DNA of 7,055 nt from Legionellaceae bacterium UBA2794. GTDB lineage: Bacteria; Pseudomonadota; Gammaproteobacteria; Legionellales; Legionellaceae. The DNA lies in contig DEHS01000101.1 in assembly GCA_002352055.1 (NCBI GenBank), positions 17,348 to 24,402 on the forward strand. Direction: 5' to 3'. Position 1 is the first letter of the stretch. Each line of letters starts with the position of its first letter. Below the pieces are notes generated by a model. The model searched no databases and was not told the DNA's origin. It was given only the letters and a program-made list of their open reading frames with translations. The position numbers and the translations under genes were made by a program. Shown piece by piece: positions 1 through 5,305 of the stretch.

Positions 1-74
1 AGAGATACAGGCTTTAAACAGATAACCAAAATCTGCACGGCTTTGTTGATTGACCCAATTAATTATTTGCAGTA

Positions 75-860
75 CTACTTAAAACATAATGGACCGGGAC
101 CTTTGCCTATTGTTTTATTCACTCCACCTTTAATACCAATCTCAATAAATTGAATGGCTTGGTGTATGGCTTTTTCTACGCCAAACCCCATTGCGAGAAA
201 TGCACTAATAGCAGTTGACAAGGAACAGCCTGAGCCATGGGTGTTTTGTGTAGCTATTTTTGCATGCTCAAAAATTATAGGTGAATTACTTCCCTTAAAA
301 TGTAACTCATCGCACACCATTTGCGACTGCGCATCGCCTCCTGTAATGAGGCAAGCCTTACAATTCAATTGATCAGCCAGATTAATTTTTGGATTAATGA
401 CACTTTGAGATAATAATAATTCCACCTCAAATTGATTGGGTGTAATAACTGTTGCCATGGGAATAAGCTCTTTGACTAAAGCATTGAGTGCCGTAGGATG
501 AAGCAATTGAGCACCGGTGGTAGCGACACATACGGGATCTAATACAATTGGGATGCCTGAATATTTTTTACAAATTGCTGCAATAGTCTCAATGGTTTCT
601 TGGTTGAATAACATACCAATTTTAATTGCATCTGCGCCAATATCCTCCATAACAACGTCAATTTGCTGTTGAATAATATGGGTTGGCAGGGGAAATATTT
701 CTTTTACTCCGAGTGTATTTTGCGCAGTGATGGCAGTAATCGCCGTGGAGCCATGGCAACCCAGGAAATTCAATACCCGTAAATCTGCTTGAATACCCGC
801 GCAACCACCTGAATCAGAACCTGCTATTGATAATACTCTGGGTATATTATTTTTTTTCAT
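75..860 (-). CDS. thiD: Hydroxymethylpyrimidine/phosphomethylpyrimidine kinase ThiD
   Basis: ThiD phosphorylates HMP and then HMP-P to HMP-PP, the pyrimidine half of thiamine, in the cytosol. The 261-residue product is the usual length for the ribokinase-fold family. Visible motifs are the N-terminal substrate loop GSDSGGCAGIQAD (residues 14-26), ITAITAQNT (41-49), the LDPV-VATTG segment (108-116) and the anion-hole motif THGSGC (207-212), whose Cys212 is the expected active-site cysteine. The family's usual methionine in DPVMVA is Cys111 here. The ATG at 858-860 overlaps the thiE stop by one base (TAATG), so translation is probably coupled to thiE. It is the last cistron of the operon seen here, and no clear terminator follows its TAG stop at 75-77. 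Confidence 0.95.
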   Translation of the reverse strand: MKKNNIPRVLSIAGSDSGGCAGIQADLRVLNFLGCHGSTAITAITAQNTLGVKEIFPLPTHIIQQQIDVVMEDIGADAIKIGMLFNQETIETIAAICKKYSGIPIVLDPVCVATTGAQLLHPTALNALVKELIPMATVITPNQFEVELLLSQSVINPKINLADQLNCKACLITGGDAQSQMVCDELHFKGSNSPIIFEHAKIATQNTHGSGCSLSTAISAFLAMGFGVEKAIHQAIQFIEIGIKGGVNKTIGKGPGPLCFK

Positions 861-1492
861 TATTTGAGTAACTCACGAATAAATTTTTGGGTTTCAATCG
901 ATACTGCAGTTAAATTTTTTTGACCGCATAAAGCAGAGCTGACTGCTATGCCATCCAAACCGTTTGCAAGCAGTTGCCTTGTATTAGAAGGTGTTATGCC
1001 ACCAATCCCAATCAATAAATGGTTACTTTGGGTTTTTAATTGCTTTATTTCCCGTGCCGTCCAAAAGTGTTCGATATCTTGTTTCACCGAACTTTTAAAT
1101 ACAGCGCTAACACCCAAGTAAGCCAGTTGATAGTGATTGAAATGATTGATCTGTTCGGGACGGTTAATGGTGAGGCCAATCTGTTTTGTGTCACCTAAAA
1201 GCTGTCTTGCTTCTTCATAACTGATGTCATTATTCCCTAGATGCACACCATCAGCATTCACTGCCAAGGCCACATCAACGCGGTCATTAATAAATAATGG
1301 AACTTTATAGTGGATAAGTAATTGTTTTAAGGCTTTGCCCAATTCGATGAAATCAGCCAATGAACAATTCTTTTCCCTGAGCTGCACGCAGGTCACTCCA
1401 GCTTTGACAGCCGCTTCAACAACCTCAATTAAACTGTGATGTTTTAAAGAGCTTCTGTCGGTAACTAAATATAATCGATAAGGATTCGTCAT
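860..1492 (-). CDS. thiE: Thiamine-phosphate synthase ThiE
   Basis: ThiE joins HMP-PP and thiazole phosphate to thiamine monophosphate, releasing pyrophosphate. The 210-residue protein is a normal-length TIM barrel. It has the pyrophosphate-binding VQLREK (residues 36-41, with Arg39 and Lys41), FINDRVDVAL (68-77, Asn69-Asp70), ADGVHLG (80-86) and the glycine-rich GIGGI (162-166) of the phosphate-binding loop. The usual GPxFxTxTK segment reads SAVFKSSVK (129-137), so the threonines are replaced by Ser and Val while the lysine (137) is kept; this suggests a divergent but functional subfamily. The start ATG overlaps the thiM stop (ATGA, 1489-1492), pointing to translational coupling between thiM and thiE. 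Its own stop overlaps the thiD start. Confidence 0.93.
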   Translation of the reverse strand: MTNPYRLYLVTDRSSLKHHSLIEVVEAAVKAGVTCVQLREKNCSLADFIELGKALKQLLIHYKVPLFINDRVDVALAVNADGVHLGNNDISYEEARQLLGDTKQIGLTINRPEQINHFNHYQLAYLGVSAVFKSSVKQDIEHFWTAREIKQLKTQSNHLLIGIGGITPSNTRQLLANGLDGIAVSSALCGQKNLTAVSIETQKFIRELLK

Positions 1493-2238
1493 TGATATAA
1501 CTCATCTAAAAACATAGTCTTAAATGTACCCGGGCCCTTTGCTTTAGCTGCGGCTCTTGTACCAGCCAGTCCATAGAATGAAACCACGTCTAATAATTGG
1601 GCGCTACTTAGCTCCAAAGCAAGTGCCGCAGCCAGGCAGCCATTGAGTGCACATCCCATGCCACTAACACGCGTCATCATGACATGACCCAGTGGATTGG
1701 ATAGAACATGTTCACTTATTAGATAGTCGGTTTTACCCGTTATAATAATATGATGGATATTCGGTTGCTCTTTAAGAATTTGCGCCGCTTCCAATGCCTC
1801 GCTTGATTGATGACAACTATCAACTCCTTTGGTATTAGCCTGCAAGCCTGCTAAAGCCATTAATTCCGAAGCGTTGGACTTGATATTAATTTTATGGGCT
1901 CGCAAAATCAATTTTTGACTTATTTCGGTACGATACGTGCTTGCACCAGCACCAACCGGGTCTAAAATAACTGGAAGATTAAGTTGATTGGCAATATCAA
2001 TCGCATTCATGCACCGTTTAATAAAAGCATCGTTTAGAGTACCTATGTTAATGACCAGAGCATCAACAAGGGCGAGCAAGTCCTTTAGCTCTTGGTCCGC
2101 GTGACTCATGATAGGAGAACCACCAAAAGCAAGCAGCGCATCAGCGCAAAAATTTTCAGTTACCGAATTAGTCAGAAAAAGTACTAATGGCGTTTTATTA
2201 CGGATGATATTAATGGTATCAGTGTGCATAGACATCAT
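1489..2238 (-). CDS. thiM: Hydroxyethylthiazole kinase ThiM
   Basis: ThiM phosphorylates salvaged 5-(2-hydroxyethyl)-4-methylthiazole to the phosphate used by ThiE. The motifs are clear: PLVLFLTNSVTENF (residues 17-30), ALLAFGGSPIM (34-44), LVINIGTL (61-68), PVILDPVGAGA (89-99), SNASEL (121-126), ITGKTD (166-171), GMGC (193-196, with the active-site-type Cys196) and GPGTFKTMFLDELY (235-248). The length is a little under the usual 260-270. The longest start is the ATG at 2238. GGA at 2239-2241 touches that codon but lies 9 nt upstream of the ATG at 2229 (fourth residue), so 2229 may be the true start. Either way the gene begins inside the upstream tenA-like cistron, and coupling is likely. The operon is under a TPP riboswitch. 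Confidence 0.94.
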   Translation of the reverse strand: MMSMHTDTINIIRNKTPLVLFLTNSVTENFCADALLAFGGSPIMSHADQELKDLLALVDALVINIGTLNDAFIKRCMNAIDIANQLNLPVILDPVGAGASTYRTEISQKLILRAHKINIKSNASELMALAGLQANTKGVDSCHQSSEALEAAQILKEQPNIHHIIITGKTDYLISEHVLSNPLGHVMMTRVSGMGCALNGCLAAALALELSSAQLLDVVSFYGLAGTRAAAKAKGPGTFKTMFLDELYQ

Positions 2239-2434
2239 TCCAAAATTTGATTAAGAACTTATCTTGTGTAAGAAATTTGTTTAAACTTGCTTGAAAAAAC
2301 TGCTGATTAAAGGATTGTTTTAATATTTTGCTCAAAATCATGTGATTTTGATTTAAGGCTTTGCCATAAGTTTCTTCTTGCGCAAAAGAAATTAGAGGTA
2401 GTAGCAGGATAGAGATAACGAATCGATTCATCAT
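2219..2434 (-). CDS. Truncated TenA-like protein with signal peptide, first cistron of thi operon
   Basis: A 71-residue product. Residues 1-18 form a plausible Sec signal peptide: Arg4, the hydrophobic run VISILLLPLIS and FAQ before the likely cut site. The rest (about 23-71) resembles the N-terminal helices of TenA/thiaminase II. A hydrophobic-polar helix with SFNQQFF stands where TenA has HPFVQ, and DKFLIKFWNDVY stands where TenA has a (D/E)(R/K)F--YL-QD-YL segment. Full TenA is about 220-240 residues, so some 150 C-terminal residues, including the nucleophile cysteine region, are absent. The ORF ends within the first codons of thiM (TGA at 2219-2221). The ATG at 2434 has AGGA at 2443-2446, 8 nt upstream. 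I infer a deletion remnant of a periplasmic TenA homologue, perhaps kept because it is read in coupling with thiM. The TenA link rests on reading by eye. Confidence 0.5.
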   Translation of the reverse strand: MMNRFVISILLLPLISFAQEETYGKALNQNHMILSKILKQSFNQQFFQASLNKFLTQDKFLIKFWNDVYAH

Positions 2435-2440
2435 ACATTA

Positions 2441-2460
2441 TGTCCTTAAACAGGAGGACA
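2441..2460 (-). promoter_or_regulatory. Hairpin sequestering the Shine-Dalgarno of the first thi cistron
   Basis: On the minus strand TGTCCT (2460-2455) and AGGACA (2446-2441) are perfect complements around an 8-nt loop. The 3' arm contains the AGGA that serves the ATG at 2434, so the folded stem would block ribosome entry. The 5' arm region CTCCT (2456-2452) could instead pair with GGGAG (2519-2515) at the 3' edge of the TPP aptamer, which would free the Shine-Dalgarno when no TPP is bound. No U-tract follows the stem, so translational rather than transcriptional control is inferred. Confidence 0.6.
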
Positions 2461-2468
2461 GAACGCAT

Positions 2469-2498
2469 TTATAATGGATAGACGGCATGAACTATCAT
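2469..2498 (-). CDS. Possible 9-codon leader ORF between aptamer and first cistron
   Basis: ATG at 2496-2498 opens the peptide MIVHAVYPL and stops at TAA (2469-2471). GGAG at 2506-2509 stands 7 nt upstream, a good ribosome binding site immediately after the aptamer. Such a mini-ORF could occur by chance in a leader, and nothing else shows that it is translated. Confidence 0.25.
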   Translation of the reverse strand: MIVHAVYPL

Positions 2499-2504
2499 AA
2501 TTGA

Positions 2505-2619
2505 GCTCCGCACACTCCCTACGTAGGTATTAACCTAATCAGGTTCAAAGGGACTGACTTATGTCATCTCAGCAATCGTATCACCTATCTAAAATGATAC
2601 TACCATGCGCCCCCGGTAC
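2505..2619 (-). ncRNA. TPP (THI-box) riboswitch
   Basis: The conserved THI-box elements appear in order on the minus strand. They are GGGGG for P2 (2614-2610), a P3 stem GTATCA/TGATAC (2600-2595 with 2583-2578), CTGAGA (2572-2567), a small hairpin TGAC-ATAA-GTCA (2566-2555), CCCTTTGAACCTGAT (2552-2538), a P5 stem TAGGT/ACCTA and ACGTAGGGA (2524-2516). P2 pairs GGGG with TCCC, so one pair is a G-U wobble where ACCC is usual. P1 looks weak: the few bases 5' of GGGGG pair poorly with GTGTGC after AGGGA. TPP binding would repress the tenA-like/thiM/thiE/thiD transcript. The exact ends are approximate. Confidence 0.92.
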
Positions 2620-2838
2620 AGGCAGCAAGATAATCGGTTTTGCTAAGTTGGTCAAGGGGCCCAAATTAAATAGATTGTAATTAGCCCATGTAACATTATC
2701 AGCCACGTATGGTTTAGGCTCCCCACCCATAAATGCTACCACATTCATATCCGCAGCCCCAAAACCACTAAATCCGTGTTGATTGTTTAAAAACACCAAA
2801 TCAAATTTCTGAACTATAAATAAATTAAATAGAAGCAA
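2581..2838 (-). pseudogene. Unassigned ORF fragment overlapping the thi promoter and riboswitch
   Basis: An 85-codon open frame from a TTG at 2838 to TGA at 2581-2583. The stretch from about residue 12 reads like real protein: LNNQHGFSGFGAADMN, then GGEPKPYVADNVTWANYN and LTNLAKPIILLPVPGA. It has no convincing ribosome binding site, no ATG at its beginning, and a stop shortly upstream. Its last third holds the thi -35/-10 elements and the first part of the TPP aptamer. I do not recognise the family. It may be the tail of a decayed gene whose 3' end was joined to the thi leader, or a chance frame. Confidence 0.25.
2627..2655 (-). promoter_or_regulatory. Sigma70-type promoter of the thi operon
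   Basis: On the minus strand -35 TTGACC (2655-2650) and -10 TATCTT (2632-2627) are separated by exactly 17 bp. The predicted start, about 7 nt after the -10, falls near 2619-2621, directly before the TPP aptamer, which is the geometry expected for a riboswitch leader. The promoter lies inside the unassigned ORF at 2581-2838. Confidence 0.7.
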
Positions 2839-3157
2839 ATTTCTAATTAAGGTTCAATCCTATATTGGTTGTTAAATTTATTTATTCAAAAATGTATTAA
2901 GAATCAATCCGTTTTAACTCTCAAATTAGATTTACTTAGAATGGCTACTAATAAGTTTATCTGCTCTAGACTATAAGAGAAAATACCTGTGCAATATTTG
3001 TATTGTTGGACTTATTGTGGCTTACATAATACAACATCAATTAATGAATTTCATTTATGAAATATTTGGGGAGAAGAATTCTATAACTTACTTAAGGAGA
3101 ACTATTCTCTTTTGGACAAAAAGCATAATTTTAATTCTAATCTAGATACTGGTTGAT
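2839..3157. other. AT-rich stretch without an intact gene; possible decayed 5' coding region
   Basis: No intact gene was found here. On the plus strand the frame from ATG 2941 is broken by TAA (2974-2976) and TGA (3058-3060). The part from 3061 to the TGA at 3154-3156 reads as believable polar protein (NIWGEEFYNLLKENYSLL followed by DKKHNFNSNLDTG). A second frame, the one used by the gene at 3158, is open from 2930 to a TAG at 3143-3145 and is very hydrophobic. AAGGAG at 3094-3099 is the only good ribosome-binding-like sequence and lies 12 nt before a TTG at 3112. A decayed or frameshifted upstream part of the 3158 gene is possible but not shown. Confidence 0.3.
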
Positions 3158-3655
3158 TTGAACTCAAAAAGAGCCAAAAATAGAGCAGATTTTCTGTTTG
3201 CATTACAAGATGCTGTTTATTCTTATCATGATCATGAGATTAAAACAGCAACAACCAAAGCGCTCAAGGAAACACTATTATTCTGCCTTTTGATTGTAAC
3301 CATCCCTTTTGCCAAATTGTTTTATAATGGTCGCGTTACAGAACAATCAAAAGATAATTTTTTTAAAAAAACGTTCGTTGAATCAAAAGCTTTAGATTTG
3401 CAAAATAAGCCTAAAAACTCTTATGGTGTAATAAATAAATCAACTCTTAACCCTAATCAGCCTTTTGAGAAGTTAGTTTTTAGCCAAAAGGGCAATATAA
3501 GAAAATTTAGAACCCCTACAGAAATGGGCTCTTTTAGACGTTATGGTTCGACATTTCTTGGAACTAAGGATCAAATCAATCGTTCAGAAGCCAAACTTGA
3601 AGAAGCTAGTTATCAGGAATATCTAGAAAACCAACGCAAAAAATATGATATTTAA
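3158..3655 (+). CDS. Unrecognised single-pass membrane protein
   Basis: A 165-residue product of unknown function. A basic, polar N-terminus (about 1-35, with Lys, Arg and His) precedes one hydrophobic segment at about 38-56 (ETLLFCLLIVTIPFAKLF). A longer soluble tail rich in Lys, Asn, Ser and Gln follows and ends with an acidic stretch (EAKLEEASYQEYLENQ) and KYDI. The first available start is a TTG at 3158 with no clear Shine-Dalgarno, which is suspicious. Removing one T at 3153-3154 would join this frame to the polar frame upstream, so the real N-terminus may be missing or frameshifted. The gene converges on the KTSC gene with 81 bp between them. I do not recognise a family. A secreted-effector role would be speculation based only on the glutamate-rich C-terminus. 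Confidence 0.55.
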   Translation: MNSKRAKNRADFLFALQDAVYSYHDHEIKTATTKALKETLLFCLLIVTIPFAKLFYNGRVTEQSKDNFFKKTFVESKALDLQNKPKNSYGVINKSTLNPNQPFEKLVFSQKGNIRKFRTPTEMGSFRRYGSTFLGTKDQINRSEAKLEEASYQEYLENQRKKYDI

Positions 3656-3736
3656 TACTTCAATTAACGTATCTATCAGTCCAATGACCAGCAATTTATC
3701 GAGATCAGATATAGCTGTGGTGCAGAACTTCAACTT

Positions 3737-3946
3737 TCAGCTAACCTGACGAAACGTATAATAATTTTTTATTTTTTTGTTAAAAAATTGCCCTGCTGAT
3801 GGGGCATGGATGAGGTCTTCGTAAATATTTTTGGAAACGTTATAATACTCATACTCATGATTACTCGTAAAACGGATAAATAATGAGCTTCCTTTATAAG
3901 CTATAGCGGAGATAACCGATGACTGAAGTTCAACCCAAGAAATCAT
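3737..3946 (-). CDS. KTSC-domain small protein
   Basis: A 69-residue protein made of a single KTSC domain. The family pattern is visible: SAIAYKGSSLFIRF (residues 13-26), a short beta-turn, YEYYNVSKNIYEDLIHA (32-48), SAGQFFNKKIKNYY (50-63) and a closing R near the end. KTSC domains are known as free small proteins and at the C-terminus of some lysyl-tRNA synthetase-like proteins; their biochemical role is not established. The frame is open further upstream to 4036. I chose the ATG at 3946 because AAGGAGG (3955-3961) lies 8 nt before it and because the domain begins there. Its 5' end overlaps the divergent gene at 3919 by 28 bp, and its ribosome binding site lies inside that gene. Confidence 0.82.
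   Translation of the reverse strand: MISWVELQSSVISAIAYKGSSLFIRFTSNHEYEYYNVSKNIYEDLIHAPSAGQFFNKKIKNYYTFRQVS
3818..3846 (+). promoter_or_regulatory. Candidate promoter for the HicB-like gene, inside the KTSC gene
   Basis: A perfect TATAAT (3841-3846) has TTCGTA (3818-3823) exactly 17 bp upstream, a weak -35 matching three of six positions. Transcription would start near 3853, leaving a leader of about 66 nt before the ATG at 3919. The element lies wholly within the KTSC coding sequence on the other strand. The -10 is good and the -35 is poor, so this is tentative. Confidence 0.4.
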
Positions 3947-4167
3947 TACATCGCCCTCCTTCCAAATCATTAAAAAGTAATCTGGATGACTATAAGCTTG
4001 GTATAAATAATGTTGTATATCAAGTATCCATAGCAAAAGATGGCGGAGCGTGGTGTGCTCTTTTAGGACCTAACCTACAAAAAGGAATCTGCGGATTTGG
4101 TAAGACGGTAGCCGAAGCATTACATGATCTCGCCAATGAGATTGACGCACATAGTGTCTTTGCCTAG
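3919..4167 (+). CDS. Small HicB-like hypothetical protein
   Basis: An 82-residue protein. A basic, disordered-looking leader (residues 1-28) is followed by VVYQVSIAKDGGAWCALLGP (32-51), LQKGICGFGKTVAEALHDLA (53-72) and NEID. This is the beta-strand, tryptophan, G-GFG-T--EAL--L layout of HicB-like small domains, in which antitoxins occur, but no HicA toxin gene is adjacent. Exact family membership is unproven. The ATG at 3919 has GGAG (3908-3911) 7 nt upstream, and no other ATG, GTG or TTG occurs before the domain, so the start is well fixed. That forces a 28-bp head-to-head overlap with the KTSC gene. A regulatory or DNA-binding role is possible but not shown. Confidence 0.75.
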   Translation: MTEVQPKKSLHRPPSKSLKSNLDDYKLGINNVVYQVSIAKDGGAWCALLGPNLQKGICGFGKTVAEALHDLANEIDAHSVFA

Positions 4168-4203
4168 CTTTTATTCAGCAATAACACCTTATTAAATTAA
4201 CTC

Positions 4204-4252
4204 ATTGTAATAATACGATTGGCTTGCACGATTAGAATGAACAAATTACAAT
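4204..4252. repeat. 8-bp inverted repeat upstream of the methyltransferase
   Basis: ATTGTAAT (4204-4211) and ATTACAAT (4245-4252) are perfect inverted copies 33 bp apart in the intergenic region before 4322. They could be operator half-sites or a long-loop stem. The sequence is AT-rich, so chance is a fair explanation. Confidence 0.25.
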
Positions 4253-4321
4253 AAGAAAACTTTAAAATGAAACTATTATGTTGAATTATTTCATATTTAT
4301 TTCCGCTGAAAGTATTATCTT

Positions 4322-5194
4322 ATGAGAGTATGTCAAAATTGTGAGACGGCTTATCTTTCTTTGGAGCCTTCATGCTCTTCTTGTAATTTTTTTCCTGAAC
4401 TCATAGAGGGCTTTCCCGCTTTCGCACCTGAATGTGCTTTTGACAGCTCGGGTTTTAAAGCTCATTATTTTGAAAATCTTGCTCGCCTTGAGGCTCAAAA
4501 TTTTTGGTTTCGTGCGCGGAACCGTCTAATTATTTGGGCATTAGGGAAATATCACCCCAATTTTCACTCCTTTTTGGAAATTGGATGTGGCACAGGTTTT
4601 GTCCTTTCTGGTATTGCACAGGCTTTTCCTAAAGCATCATTACAAGGAAGTGAAATCTTCATTAATGGATTATCTTTTGCAGCACAAAGACTGCCGTCTG
4701 CTCATCTCATGCAGATGGATGCCCGCCAAATTCCTTTTGTAAACGAATTCGATAGTATCGGGGCATTTGATGTCTTAGAACACATTCAGGAAGATGAACA
4801 AGTGCTGTCACAAATACATAAAGCATTAAGACCGAAAGGAGTCATGTTGCTGACAGTGCCGCAACATCGCTGGTTATGGAGCTCTATAGATGATTACGCG
4901 TGCCATGTGCGTCGATATACAGCTAATGAACTGCATGAGAAAGTAAAACAGAGCGGTTTTGAAATCTTACGCAGTACCTCATTTGTAACCACTCTTCTTC
5001 CCGCAATGTTTTTGTCTCGCTTTTTACAAAAATCTCCATCAGCTCAGGAAACTCCAGAAGCAGGGCTTGAACTTTCTCCTGGATTGAATTTCATATTTGA
5101 AAAAATAATGAACGCGGAAATCATGGGTATCCGCAAGGGAATTAATTTTCCTGTGGGAGGTTCAAGACTCATTGTGGCCCAAAAGCGCGGTTGA
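4322..5194 (+). CDS. SAM-dependent methyltransferase with N-terminal zinc ribbon
   Basis: A 290-residue cytosolic protein. The N-terminus has a four-cysteine zinc-ribbon pattern, C4-x2-C7 and C18-x2-C21. After a linker comes a class I Rossmann methyltransferase: motif I FLEIGCGTG (residues 84-92), motif II GSEIF (109-113), the MDARQIPF segment (132-139), the acidic motif GAFDVLEHI (147-155), LRPKGVMLLTVPQHRWLW (169-186) and HVRRYTANEL (195-204). The last is common in family 11/12-type methyltransferases of polysaccharide and natural-product clusters. The substrate cannot be read from the sequence. The ATG at 4322 keeps the first CxxC; the ribosome binding site is weak (GAAAG in the preceding 20 nt). 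The stop overlaps an 11-bp inverted repeat. It lies in the same orientation as the transporter downstream, but the 111-bp gap leaves co-transcription open. Confidence 0.9.
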   Translation: MRVCQNCETAYLSLEPSCSSCNFFPELIEGFPAFAPECAFDSSGFKAHYFENLARLEAQNFWFRARNRLIIWALGKYHPNFHSFLEIGCGTGFVLSGIAQAFPKASLQGSEIFINGLSFAAQRLPSAHLMQMDARQIPFVNEFDSIGAFDVLEHIQEDEQVLSQIHKALRPKGVMLLTVPQHRWLWSSIDDYACHVRRYTANELHEKVKQSGFEILRSTSFVTTLLPAMFLSRFLQKSPSAQETPEAGLELSPGLNFIFEKIMNAEIMGIRKGINFPVGGSRLIVAQKRG

Positions 5195-5238
5195 TTTATA
5201 AGTAGTTAATTTGAGGAACTGTGCCTGTTATAAATCAA
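5191..5238. repeat. 11-bp inverted repeat across the methyltransferase stop codon
   Basis: TTGATTTATAA (5191-5201) and TTATAAATCAA (5228-5238) are perfect inverted copies separated by 26 nt. The left arm contains the TGA stop of the methyltransferase. In RNA this is an AU-rich stem with no U-tract after it, so it is a poor intrinsic terminator. It could stabilise the 3' end or serve as an operator for the transporter gene. Confidence 0.4.
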
Positions 5239-5305
5239 ATAACCATTAAATTAATTGGTTTCTCAGGCGTTTTATTTTATCCTTATGAGCTATTTAGCTT
5301 TTTGA

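Noticed and set aside
1..74. Partial gene at the left edge
   Set aside because: One plus frame and two minus frames are open across this stretch, none with a start or recognisable motif, so no assignment can be made.
154..372. 72-codon plus-strand ORF
   Set aside because: Antisense to the well-supported thiD; no ribosome binding site or recognisable domain.
2461..2500. Intrinsic terminator as the riboswitch output
   Set aside because: No GC-rich stem followed by a U-run lies between aptamer and first cistron; the SD-masking stem fits better.
3947..4036. Longer 99-residue start for the KTSC protein
   Set aside because: The extra 30 residues lie antisense to the HicB-like gene and outside the KTSC domain; the strong AAGGAGG supports the ATG at 3946.
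5240..5275. Terminator candidate AACCA/TGGTT before the transporter
   Set aside because: Only five pairs around a 10-nt AT loop, with no T-tract.
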